A DNA stretch of 38,511 nt from positions 1 to 38,511 of the forward strand of contig JAJZAT010000029.1 of NCBI GenBank assembly GCA_021799275.1, written 5' to 3'. A model generated the notes under the pieces. The model saw nothing but the letters and a program-made list of their open reading frames with translations. It ran no database searches and was not told where the DNA came from. Positions 1 to 7,226 of this stretch are shown here, piece after piece (position 1 is the first letter of the stretch; each line of letters starts with the position of its first letter). The position numbers and the translations under genes were made by a program. This stretch comes from Bacillota bacterium (GTDB taxonomy: Bacteria; Bacillota; Sulfobacillia; JAJZYS01; JAJYTV01).

Positions 1-166
1 CGGCGCTCTTGTACGCTCATCCTGCCTTTCTCCCTGACCTGGTTGCCCTGCCAAGTAGCACGCAGGTCATCGAGAAAGGTTTTACACAGACACCCGATTT
101 ACCTTGCTACCAGTTATGGGAGAACAAGGGCTTTTTCCTATGCCCTATACCTCGCGGAGTTGGACT

Positions 167-559
167 ATGCGTTTATGCAGTCCGCCTGGGCCGCTGAAAA
201 GTCTAAAAGTCCACGAGAGGGTAGTGGACCTAATTGACGGCAAGTGGAAAGTGCTCATTCTTTGGTACTTGAGACACGGTTGCTTGCGTTTCTCCCAGCT
301 ACAGCGCAAGATCCCGCAGGCAACTCGAAAGATGCTTACACAGCAACTGCGTCAACTCGAGACGGCGGGACTGATCAGGCGCGCCGTTTATGCCGAAGTC
401 CCCCCAAGGGTCGAGTATTCACTGACTCAGCAGGGGGAGAGTCTCACAGAACTCCTGTTGAAGATCAACGACTGGGGCGATCTCTACTACGGGCTCAAAG
501 GAGCACTGGTGGAAGACTCACTTCCGAGCCCTCCGCGTTCCAAAGGGAGTAGTAGTTGA
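167..559 (+). CDS. HxlR-family winged-helix transcriptional regulator
   Basis: A 130-residue protein with the HxlR layout. An IDGKWKVLIL segment opens the winged helix, followed by RFSQLQRKI, the recognition-helix region ATRKMLTQQLRQLE, and a wing GLIRR...PPRVEYSLTQQG. The family acts as dimeric DNA-binding repressors or activators, often responding to aldehydes, quinones or oxidants. The ATG at 167 has GGAG seven bases upstream and gives the usual family length with a Cys at residue 4. In-frame ATGs at 140 and 104 would add residues that do not look like the family. No target gene lies beside it. The stretch is less GC-rich than the rest of the window, which suggests a recent arrival. Family assignment is secure; ligand and targets are unknown. 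Confidence 0.85.
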   Translation: MRLCSPPGPLKSLKVHERVVDLIDGKWKVLILWYLRHGCLRFSQLQRKIPQATRKMLTQQLRQLETAGLIRRAVYAEVPPRVEYSLTQQGESLTELLLKINDWGDLYYGLKGALVEDSLPSPPRSKGSSS

Positions 560-738
560 CCGCGATCAACCGGGGGATCCTTCAACCCCCCTCATTCGCC
601 ATAGAAGGAACCGTCCATGCCCCTCTCACTACCACTGGCGCCATTGAACGCCAGGCATGATGTCCAGTAGGACCCTTAAGCAAGCTCTTCCGTGGTCACT
701 TGGCGACGATCATCGACGCGCGGCTTGGAGGGATCAGC

Positions 739-1353
739 TTGGCGCGTACGGCTGAAAAACGAGAGCGGAGTCACCACGAAAAGCGGAATCTGATCTTGCA
801 AACCGCGCAATCGCTGTTTTCCGAAACTGGTTACGCTGCCACAACTATTGCCGAGATTGCCAAATCAGCCGGTGTAAGTTTCGGGAGCGTCTTTAGCTAC
901 TTCGAGAGCAAGGAGGCGCTATTCAAGCAGTCGCTTCTCGAGCCGCTTGAGCAGAATAAGTCGATGTTTCTCAGGTTTACTACGTTTGAAACTCCATCAG
1001 AAACCGTACAGGCCCTGATCCGAATTCACATGGAGTTTGTAGCTCGAAATGCTGCCTTCTTGCGCATTATCCAGCAGGTAATCGCCCAAAGAGCGCAGTT
1101 TCCGGACTTGTTCGAGGAACTGGACAGGTTCAACCATGAATTCCAGGACGCCCTGTGCCCGATCATTCTGCAGGGCCAGGAAATGGGAGAGTTCAGCTCC
1201 GGCGATCCCAACCTCGTGGCAACCTCCTACTTGAGCTTTCTGCTTGGCCTTCGCTTGGCGTATGCGGATCCTCCCGGGCACTCACTGTGGTCGGCGATGA
1301 CCGTGATGGCCTACCGTCTGTTCGGCCCGACAGCGGGACATGGAGAAGCGTAA
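739..1353 (+). CDS. TetR/AcrR-family transcriptional regulator
   Basis: A 204-residue protein. The N-terminal helix-turn-helix is recognisable (RNLILQTAQSLFSETGYAA, then TTIAEIAKSAGVSFGSVFSYF, then ESKEALF). A helical C-terminal ligand and dimerisation domain of about 140 residues follows. TetR proteins usually repress an adjacent pump or catabolic gene until a small ligand binds. I chose TTG at 739 because GGAGGG lies six bases upstream. The longer TTG frame from 700 has no ribosome binding site. No obvious partner gene is adjacent; downstream lies the remnant of an unrelated gene on the other strand. Base composition matches the preceding HxlR gene and is lower in GC than the rest of the window. 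Confidence 0.88.
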   Translation: MARTAEKRERSHHEKRNLILQTAQSLFSETGYAATTIAEIAKSAGVSFGSVFSYFESKEALFKQSLLEPLEQNKSMFLRFTTFETPSETVQALIRIHMEFVARNAAFLRIIQQVIAQRAQFPDLFEELDRFNHEFQDALCPIILQGQEMGEFSSGDPNLVATSYLSFLLGLRLAYADPPGHSLWSAMTVMAYRLFGPTAGHGEA

Positions 1354-2025
1354 CGCATTTTGGAATATGCGCCATTCTCAGCACATTTCGGGGCCTCTTT
1401 CCTGACGCGGACTTGGATGAGGTCTGGATGGACTTGACAGGGTCCGCGGCTTCTGCCCATGAGCACGGCGGACAATGCCCGTCTTCCCCGTCCCGGTTTG
1501 TCCGGACGGCCGGTGCTCCTCCCGCCATCGCCACGCCGCTCACGGGCAGGGGCAGCGCGGGGTTCCCTAAACTTGCCTCAGCGAAGGACTCGCCGCCTAC
1601 TCTCGTGACTTTCCGTCCTCCTACGCCGCCATCGCCCGTGCCGCAAGAAACCCTGCAGCGTTAGCGAACACCGGGTCCTCCACTACCTTGAGGGTCGGGT
1701 GCAGGGCGTGCAGATGCTCACCTAGCAGTAGAGCACGCCGCCGGCCAGAAGCACCGTTCCCAGGCCGGCGAGATGCTTGCCCCAGGCGACGCGCAACTCG
1801 TTTGCAATCTGCCGCGCCGCCGCACGGCCTCCTCTTGAAGCCAGGGGCGCAGATCGATCTCCTTGCCTATATCGAGCAGCATCCCGTCCTGTTCGCGCAG
1901 CGCAGCCTCCACCCGCAAGCTGTCGATCATGTGCCCTGTGGCCGTCTGCGCACGGCGTCGCAGTGCCTCATCGCCGATCGTCCCGGTGTCGAGGCTGCCG
2001 GAGATGGCCTTCACGGGCCGCAGTC

Positions 2026-2031
2026 CGTTGT
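2026..2031. repeat. Left target-site duplication (CGTTGT)
   Basis: The six bases CGTTGT lie directly outside the left inverted end of the insertion sequence and recur at 3886-3891. The next outer base on the right (C) equals the first base of the element, so a 7-bp duplication is also possible. Deleting the element and one copy restores the actin-like reading frame. Confidence 0.8.
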
Positions 2032-2048
2032 CAGACATTTCGCATGTC
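2032..2048 (+). repeat. Left terminal inverted repeat of the IS
   Basis: CAGACATTTCGCATGTC differs from the right end at positions 4 and 7 only. It abuts the CGTTGT target duplication on its outer side. Confidence 0.8.
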
Positions 2049-2160
2049 TCGAGCCGGGAGTAGCAGGATTTCGGTATAGCGCCTAGCGCGTGGCAGTGAG
2101 TGGCAGATTAAGCAGGTCCTGAGCAAGGATTTGGCATAAGTCACGCCGAAGCAGTCGGAT

Positions 2161-2907
2161 ATGGGCGAAGACATCGGCTTCCGGTCCGGGGTTCTCGGTG
2201 TGGTGGGGGCATTGTGCCGCCAGATCGGCCTCGTCGATGTGATCAACGAGGCTACGGAATGGCATCCGCAAGCGAAGATGGGGCCAGGCGAGCGAATCCT
2301 CGCCTTGATCATGTGTATCTTCAGAGATCGGCGGGCGCTTTGGCGGGTGCAAGAGTATTTCGAGGACGAGGACCTGGAGGTGCTCTTCGGTCCTGGGGTG
2401 CGGAGCGACGACTTTAACGATGACGCCTTGGGACGGGCGTTGGACAAGCTGTACGCCGCCGGCGCCCAGGGCGTAATGGCGACCCTGGCGATGCGGGCGC
2501 TTGCGGTGGAGGCGATCCCGCTGGAGGGAGCGCTCAGGGCGGACACGGCGACGGTCTCGGTCTGGGGTGATTATCGCGAGCCGGAGGACGGCGCGATCGA
2601 GATCACCTTCGGGCACGCCAAGGAGAACAACCGGGTGCACTCCAAGCAGCTCCAGCTGGGCGGGGTGAGCGTCGGGCCGGGCATGCCGGTGCTCGGCCAG
2701 GTGCTCTCGGGCAACTCCTCAGACAAGACCTGGAACTTCGAGACGCTGGAGACGCTGTCGCGGCAGCTCGACGCGGCGGACATAGAGAAGCTTGTCTACA
2801 TCGGCGACGCCCAGATGGTCACGGGCCCGAACCTCGATCGCATCGCCGATCTAAACTGGCGCTTCATTTCCCGCCTGCCGAGCATGTACGCCTTGGCGGA
2901 CGGGTGA
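2161..2907 (+). CDS. IS1634-family transposase, N-terminal half
   Basis: This is the 248-residue first half of an IS1634/IS4-type DDE transposase. It begins with an N-terminal DUF4277-like segment (FRSGVLGVVGALCRQIGLVDVINE). The first catalytic Asp is probably in RADTATVSVWGDY and the second in LVYIGDAQMVTGPNLD. It ends at TGA 2905-2907, in the middle of the catalytic core, where intact relatives run on as a single protein. The second half continues one frame away in a GTGA overlap. A one-base insertion in the GGG at 2902-2904 would explain the break. No slippery heptamer typical of programmed -1 shifting is visible. Confidence 0.85.
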   Translation: MGEDIGFRSGVLGVVGALCRQIGLVDVINEATEWHPQAKMGPGERILALIMCIFRDRRALWRVQEYFEDEDLEVLFGPGVRSDDFNDDALGRALDKLYAAGAQGVMATLAMRALAVEAIPLEGALRADTATVSVWGDYREPEDGAIEITFGHAKENNRVHSKQLQLGGVSVGPGMPVLGQVLSGNSSDKTWNFETLETLSRQLDAADIEKLVYIGDAQMVTGPNLDRIADLNWRFISRLPSMYALADG

Positions 2908-3830
2908 AGGCGGTCGCCTTCGCCGAGGGAGAGTGGCTTGAGGTGGGCAGGATCAGCCCGGGCAAGCAGGCAGCCTCCTACCGCGTCCAGGAACGTCCCT
3001 GCGTGATCGACGATCGCCCTTGCCGTCTGGTTGTCACGCAGAGTTCGAGCCTGGAGAGGCGCAAGGCGCAAGCGCTGCAGCGCACCATCGACAAGGAGAG
3101 CGAGGCCATCCTGCAGCAGGCCGCCACCTGGCGCAAGAAGCCGTTCTCCTGCCATGAGGACGCTGCGGCGGCGGCAGCAGCTTTCGCGGCCAAGGTGCCC
3201 CGCTTCTGGGGGATCGAGACCGAGATCCGGGCCGAGGAGGTTCTGCTCAAGCGCGCCCAGCGCGGCCGACCGCGCAAGGGCGAGGAGCCCCCGCGGATGA
3301 CCCGTTACACCATCGAACTCCGGCTTGGGGACCAGAGGAAGGACGTCATCCAGCAGGCGAAGGAGCGCCTCTCCACCTTTGTGTTGATCACCAATGTGCC
3401 GCTGAAGGACCGGTCTGCCGAGGACGTGCTGCGCGACTACCATAGCCAGTTCCTGGCGGAACAGAATTGGCGATTCATCAAGGTGCCGTGGCACCTCTCG
3501 CCCGTCTTCCTCAAGCTGAACCGGCGCGTCGAGGCCTTCGCCTATGTCCTGCCCTTCGCCCTGATCGTCCACCGGATGATCCAGCACCGCGCGAGAGCGT
3601 CGCTCGAGACGTCCAGCCCCAAGAAGATGCTGCTGCCAGGCGGCATCTGGCGTTCGACCCCGACCACCGAGCAGCTGCTCGACATGCTCCCCCGCGTCGA
3701 GATCCGCCTCTCCGTCGACCAGCACGGCGTGCATCACCGTACGTTCTCGCGCCTACGACCGGAGATCCGCCCCATCTTCGAACTCCTGCACCTTGACCCG
3801 CAGATCATCACCCAGCCCCACCCGACGTGA
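2904..3830 (+). CDS. IS1634-family transposase, C-terminal half (frameshifted)
   Basis: This is the 308-residue continuation of the transposase. It carries the IS4-superfamily YREK region with the catalytic Glu: YHSQFLAEQNWRFIK fits Y-(2)-R-(3)-E-(6)-K except that Gln replaces Arg. The tail LRPEIRPIFELLHLD is typical of the family. Its GTG at 2904 overlaps the stop of the first half and has no ribosome binding site, so it is better read as the displaced second half than as a separate gene. In the intact ancestor the two halves form one product of about 555 residues, the usual family length. Confidence 0.82.
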   Translation: MKAVAFAEGEWLEVGRISPGKQAASYRVQERPCVIDDRPCRLVVTQSSSLERRKAQALQRTIDKESEAILQQAATWRKKPFSCHEDAAAAAAAFAAKVPRFWGIETEIRAEEVLLKRAQRGRPRKGEEPPRMTRYTIELRLGDQRKDVIQQAKERLSTFVLITNVPLKDRSAEDVLRDYHSQFLAEQNWRFIKVPWHLSPVFLKLNRRVEAFAYVLPFALIVHRMIQHRARASLETSSPKKMLLPGGIWRSTPTTEQLLDMLPRVEIRLSVDQHGVHHRTFSRLRPEIRPIFELLHLDPQIITQPHPT

Positions 3831-3868
3831 CCTGTAGGCCGCAGAAATTGTGATCATACGGCATTCCC

Positions 3869-3885
3869 GACATGCGAAGTGCCTG
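3869..3885 (-). repeat. Right terminal inverted repeat of the IS
   Basis: Read on the minus strand this is CAGGCACTTCGCATGTC, matching the left end at 15 of 17 bases. Confidence 0.8.
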
Positions 3886-3891
3886 CGTTGT
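3886..3891. repeat. Right target-site duplication (CGTTGT)
   Basis: Second copy of CGTTGT, directly outside the right end of the insertion sequence. On the minus strand it lies in the codons for Asp-Asn in MQRDDN of the interrupted actin-like gene. Confidence 0.8.
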
Positions 3892-4519
3892 CGTCACGCT
3901 GCATGACGAAGTAGTCCGTCGTCCGCCCACCGACGTCGATTACTCCAGTCGGACGCCGCAGAAGCTCTGAGCGCATGCTGCCGTCCGGATTGAGCACCGC
4001 GGCGTAGTAGGCGCCGATCTCCTGCGGTATGCACCAGCACCGAGGAGAAACGCAGATGCACGGGCACCCGCTCGTTGACGGCCACATAGGCTTCCTGTCC
4101 CCTGAGAGCTTCGCGCAACTTCTCCCGCTGCGCCCCGTACACGCCGAGCGGCTGGCCGAGCACGAGATCCACGTCCACGGTCTCCACGGCCGTTATGCGG
4201 ATCAGGGACGCGACCGCCGCCATCACCAGCACTTCGTAGCCCTCTCGTGAGCTGGCCTCCTCCGCCCATGGCCGGGTGGCACCAGGGGCGACAAGCGCCG
4301 CCTGTCCGAAAAGCCATGTCTGCCGCGGAGCTCCGGGTCGATGAATGGTGATGCGCTGCCCCGAGCGCTTGGTCCCCAGCGCGTCGTCAAGCGCCAGGTC
4401 CTCCTCGTCGGGAGCGATCACCGAAGGAAAGAGAGTGCGCTCCCCTCTGCCGGAGAGCGCCTTTACGTCCACGTACCCCACGTCGACCGCAATCCGCTTG
4501 AGCATGTCCACGTTCCCTG

Positions 4520-4777
4520 TCATCTGACGGGGAACTCCCTCCTTTCAGACTCGAACTGGGTGAAGATCCAGGCGACCTCGCCCCCGCCTGTTGCATCAAA
4601 GGTCGCCCACAGGCTCACCGGGACATCTCCGCTGCCCCGTGGGACCGTCCGCGAGTGGACGCTGATACGCCCCAGGAAGTCAGGGTGACGTCTCGAGTAG
4701 TCCTGGGCCGTCTCCATAGGGTCGGCTTCGCGGATCCGCAAAATCACTTCACGGTCGGATCTTGTCTCAATTATCAT
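4520..4777 (-). CDS. Small protein coupled to the actin-like gene (unrecognised family)
   Basis: An 85-residue soluble protein beginning MIIETRSDREVILRIREAD and ending WIFTQFESERREFPVR. It has no transmembrane segment, signal peptide or cysteine, and I do not recognise a family. The reason to call it a gene is context: its stop codon overlaps the start of the ParM-like gene as ATGA (4520-4523), the mark of translational coupling. It may have been the partner of the filament protein, as adaptor or regulator, but this is inference. The start could also be ATG 4783, two codons earlier. GGTGAT at 4787-4782 could serve as ribosome binding site for ATG 4777, although the spacing is short. It remains intact although its partner is broken. 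Confidence 0.55.
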   Translation of the reverse strand: MIIETRSDREVILRIREADPMETAQDYSRRHPDFLGRISVHSRTVPRGSGDVPVSLWATFDATGGGEVAWIFTQFESERREFPVR

Positions 4778-4790
4778 CCCCATCACCGTG

Positions 4791-4822
4791 GAACCCGGGA
4801 GGGCTGCCTCGCGGGTTCTTTT
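4791..4822 (+). terminator. Intrinsic terminator or attenuator ahead of the acyl-CoA ligase gene
   Basis: GAACCCG (4791-4797) pairs perfectly with CGGGTTC (4812-4818). A GAGG/CCTC inner stem lies inside it, and TTTT follows at 4819-4822. The polarity is plus. No plus-strand gene lies immediately upstream, and the next plus start is 66-132 bases downstream. It could attenuate the ligase transcript or stop transcription running antisense through the small minus-strand gene. Confidence 0.5.
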
Positions 4823-4887
4823 GCATAGGCCGGCAGTCGCCACCCGATGACCACCGGCCGCCTCGCGGCATAGACAAGGGCGAAGCC

Positions 4888-6303
4888 ATGTGCGTTGCCC
4901 CGGCCGGCCGCGGCGCGCCCGGTCGGCCCGGGGCAGAACCGGGGGGATGCCAGTTGCCGGATGAGAGCTATCCGAGATCGCCGGACGGACGCTACTACGA
5001 CGAGCGTGAGACCTGGCCACGCGATCGCATGCAGGCGTTCCAGCTCGAGCGCCTGAGGCGACAGGTCGCCCACGCGTACGAGCACACCCTGTTCTACCGT
5101 CGCAAGCTCGATCAGGCGGGCGTGCGCCCGGAGGACATCCAGAGACTCGACGACATCCGCCGCCTTCCCTTCACCACCAAGGAGGAACTCCTTTCAGACC
5201 AGCACAGCTCGCCTCTCTACGGCACGGTCACGGGCGTGCCGCCGGAACTCGCGCAGCGGCTGCACTTCACGTCCGGCACCACCGGCCGCCCGGTCCACGT
5301 CCTCGACACCGGCAACGACTTTCTCGGCTTCTACCGCTCGTACGCCCGTGGCCTCTACGCTATGGGCGTGCGTGCGGAGGACGTCGTGATGTGCGCCTTC
5401 GGCTACGGGCCCTGGATCGGCTACTGGTCCGGGTTCCACGCGGCGCAGGACATCGGCTGTCTCGTGATCCCGGTCGGCGGCATGTCGACGGAACAGCGCA
5501 TCGACATCATCGAGCACTACGGCGTCACGGTGCTCGGCTGCACGCCGTCGTACGCCCTGCATATGGCCGAGACGGCCAGGCGGCTCGGCAAGGACCTCTC
5601 CCGCTCGAAGATCCGCATCACTTGGCACACCGGCGAGGCCGGGGCCGCCATTCCCTCGACGCGGGCCCGCATCGGGGATGCGTTCGGCGCGCGCGTCTGC
5701 GACCTCCCCGGTCTCACCGAGATCGCCGCCTGGGGCTTTTCCTGCGCCGAGGAGTCCGGCCTCGACCATATCCACGAAGACTACGCCTATCCCGAGGTGC
5801 TGGACATCGAAACGGGCGAGCCCGTGGCTCCGGGCGGAACGGGGGAACTCGTCCTGACGTCGCTCTACCGCCAGGCCCTGCCGCTCCTGCGCTACCGGAC
5901 ACGCGACATCGTACGGCTGGCAGACAGGGCCTGCTCCTGTGGGCGCACCCTGCTCTCGATCGAGGGCGGCGTCCTCGCGCGCCTCGACGACATGAAGAAG
6001 ATCCGCGGTGTCGTCGTCTATCCGACGCAGATCGAGGAGGTGGTGCGGCGCTACCCGGAGGTCGCCGAGTTCCAGGTGCGCATCTGGCGCCGGGGCAACC
6101 TCGACGAGGTCACGGTTCTGCTGGACCTCGGCAGGGCGGCCCCGCCCGACGAGGTGCTGAGCCTCGTGGAACGTCTGGCCCATGACCTGCGCCGCTCGGT
6201 CGGCATCCGCGTCGAGGTGCAGTTGGCGGCGCCGAACTCCCTGCCGCGCTGGGACCACAAAGCCCGCCGCGTCCGCGACGAGCGCACGGAGGTGCCTTTC
6301 TGA
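4888..6303 (+). CDS. Phenylacetate-CoA ligase-like AMP-forming acyl/aryl-CoA ligase
   Basis: A 471-residue member of the PaaK branch of the adenylate-forming (ANL) superfamily, which converts an aryl or acyl acid plus ATP and CoA into the CoA thioester. The N-terminus has the PaaK pattern (YYDERETWPRDRMQAFQLERL and HTLFYRRKL). The phosphate-binding loop SGTTGRP is near residue 130. RYRTRDIV and a CSCG pair follow, then the hinge and C-terminal domain (DDMKKIRGVVVYPTQIEE). ATG 4888 is chosen with AAGGG upstream. TTG 4954 behind GGGGGG would give 449 residues, closer to typical PaaK, so the start is uncertain. No other aromatic-degradation gene is adjacent and the substrate cannot be named. It converges on the next gene across a strong hairpin. 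Confidence 0.85.
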   Translation: MCVAPAGRGAPGRPGAEPGGCQLPDESYPRSPDGRYYDERETWPRDRMQAFQLERLRRQVAHAYEHTLFYRRKLDQAGVRPEDIQRLDDIRRLPFTTKEELLSDQHSSPLYGTVTGVPPELAQRLHFTSGTTGRPVHVLDTGNDFLGFYRSYARGLYAMGVRAEDVVMCAFGYGPWIGYWSGFHAAQDIGCLVIPVGGMSTEQRIDIIEHYGVTVLGCTPSYALHMAETARRLGKDLSRSKIRITWHTGEAGAAIPSTRARIGDAFGARVCDLPGLTEIAAWGFSCAEESGLDHIHEDYAYPEVLDIETGEPVAPGGTGELVLTSLYRQALPLLRYRTRDIVRLADRACSCGRTLLSIEGGVLARLDDMKKIRGVVVYPTQIEEVVRRYPEVAEFQVRIWRRGNLDEVTVLLDLGRAAPPDEVLSLVERLAHDLRRSVGIRVEVQLAAPNSLPRWDHKARRVRDERTEVPF

Positions 6304-6308
6304 GGACA

Positions 6309-6343
6309 CGAGAGCTCCGGACCACGGAGGCCCGGAGCTCTCG
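6309..6343. terminator. Hairpin between convergent genes
   Basis: CGAGAGCTCCGG (6309-6320) and CCGGAGCTCTCG (6332-6343) form a perfect 12-bp stem with an 11-base loop. It lies between two convergent stop codons, so it probably ends both transcripts. There is no T-tract on either side. Confidence 0.7.
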
Positions 6344-6355
6344 CGCCATCCCGGC

Positions 6356-7141
6356 TCAGCTCGCGTCGTAGCGGTCGACCATCCCCGAGAACATGCGGTC
6401 GAGGAGGCCGGGCGCGATCCTCGCCATCCAGACGAGGACCCGCGTCTCGACCACCTCCCGGCGTTCCTGTTCAATCGCCCGGGCGATGCGCGCCGCTACC
6501 CGCTCGGGGCTCTGGCGGCGCCGCCGCGTCTTTGGTACCGCGACGCCCTCGCCGCGGATGGTGGTGCGGTCGAAGTCGGTGTCGGTCTCGGGCGCGCAAT
6601 AGTTCACGACGCGGACGCCGTAGCGCCGAAGCTCCATGCGCATGCCGTCCGAGAGCGCGTCGAGCATGCTCTTCGTGCCGGCGTAGGGCGCAAGCAGGGG
6701 CAAGGTGCGCTTCGAGAGTCCCGACGAGACGTTGCAGACGAGGCCTCTGCTCTCCCTTAGGGCCGGCAGCGCCGCCTGCAAGGCGAAGATGGGCCCGTAG
6801 ACGTTGGTGCGCACGAGCCGGTCGAGATCCCCTTCCGCGATCCGCTCAAGGGGACCGAAGTAGCCGACGCCGGCGTTGTTGACGAGGACGTCGATCCGCC
6901 CGAGGCGCTCACCCACCTCGTCGAAGGCACGGTGCACGGCCTCGCGGTCGGCGATGTCCACCCTCACGGCGATGGCCGTCGCCCCCGCCGACGCGAGTTC
7001 TCCCGCCAGTTCCTCGAGCAGTTCGCGGCGCCGGGCCATCAGCGCGACTTTGGCCCCCTTGCCCGCGAGGTGTTTCGCGAGCGAGCGGCCGATCCCGGAC
7101 GAAGCCCCCGTGATGGCGACGATCCTATCGCTGAACTCCAT
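6356..7141 (-). CDS. Short-chain dehydrogenase/reductase (classical SDR)
   Basis: A 261-residue Rossmann-fold oxidoreductase. The cofactor motif TGASSGIG is at residues 11-18. The Arg-rich stretch after the second strand (MARRRE) suggests NADP(H). NNAGVG, the active-site Ser in CNVSSG and the YAGTK (YxxxK) catalytic pair are all present. The C-terminal segment with RIARAIEQ and WMARIAPGLLDRM resembles SDRs that act on lipophilic carbonyls or alcohols. ATG 7141 follows GGGAGGT by five bases; a longer frame to 7213 has no such site. It lies 85 bases downstream of the FGGY kinase on the same strand and could be the last gene of that operon, although the gap allows its own promoter. Confidence 0.88.
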   Translation of the reverse strand: MEFSDRIVAITGASSGIGRSLAKHLAGKGAKVALMARRRELLEELAGELASAGATAIAVRVDIADREAVHRAFDEVGERLGRIDVLVNNAGVGYFGPLERIAEGDLDRLVRTNVYGPIFALQAALPALRESRGLVCNVSSGLSKRTLPLLAPYAGTKSMLDALSDGMRMELRRYGVRVVNYCAPETDTDFDRTTIRGEGVAVPKTRRRRQSPERVAARIARAIEQERREVVETRVLVWMARIAPGLLDRMFSGMVDRYDAS

Positions 7142-7226
7142 GGGAAACCTCCCACGGGTCCGGCCTTCCCCCCGCCGGCCCCCATGGGATGTTCGCCCGC
7201 AGGGCGAAGGCACCTGCGCCCAGGAC

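Larger units (their letters stand above)
2032..3885 (+). mobile_element. IS1634-family insertion sequence (1854 bp)
   Basis: The ends are inverted repeats matching at 15 of 17 bases: CAGACATTTCGCATGTC at 2032-2048 and CAGGCACTTCGCATGTC read on the minus strand at 3885-3869. They are flanked by the direct repeat CGTTGT. The interior is filled by one transposase gene of the IS4/IS1634 (DDE) type, which is frameshifted in the middle. The element sits inside, and antisense to, the actin-like gene. The frameshift suggests it can no longer move unless a frameshift event or another copy supplies the enzyme. Confidence 0.88.
1621..4523 (-). pseudogene. ParM/StbA/Alp-type actin-like ATPase, split by an IS element and frameshifted
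   Basis: The minus strand starts at ATG 4523 with an actin-fold phosphate-1 loop (IAVDVGYVDVKAL). It continues to a phosphate-2 motif (GVIDVGGRTTDYFVM), stops at the insertion sequence at 3885, and resumes beyond it at 2031 with DNGLRPVKAISGSLDTG. Removing the IS and one target copy joins MQRDDN to GLRPVKAISGSL in frame. The C-terminus (ARQIANELRVAWGKHLAG, LLAGGV, then LGEHL...FANAAGFLAARAMAA) ends with TAG at 1621-1623. There are three further breaks: near 4030 (one extra base between SSVLVH and PQEIGAYYAAVL), near 1810 (before ARQIANEL) and near 1725 (after VLYC). The restored protein would be about 349 residues, normal for the family. Such filaments segregate plasmids or have unknown chromosomal roles. 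It overlaps the upstream small gene by ATGA, so the two formed an operon. Confidence 0.85.

Noticed and set aside
560-600. GGGGG/CCCCC inverted pair after the HxlR gene as a terminator
   Set aside because: Only a 5-bp stem with a long loop and no T-tract, so too weak to list.
1354-1620. Possible small genes between the TetR gene and the actin remnant
   Set aside because: Open frames here have no ribosome binding site and no recognisable protein; I see no feature in these 267 bases.
2895-2910. Programmed -1 frameshifting in the IS transposase
   Set aside because: No slippery heptamer or downstream pseudoknot was evident, and IS1634-type transposases are normally a single frame; a mutational frameshift is the simpler reading.
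4780-4822. Possible T-box leader: TGGAACC followed by a hairpin with T-run before the PaaK-like gene
   Set aside because: The conserved T-box core does not match beyond TGGAACC, and no specifier stem or AG-bulge motifs are visible upstream. The upstream region is coding on the other strand, and the downstream gene is not an amino-acid gene.
5194-6474. A 426-codon minus-strand open frame
   Set aside because: Antisense to the well-supported acyl-CoA ligase gene, with a composition typical of a shadow frame.
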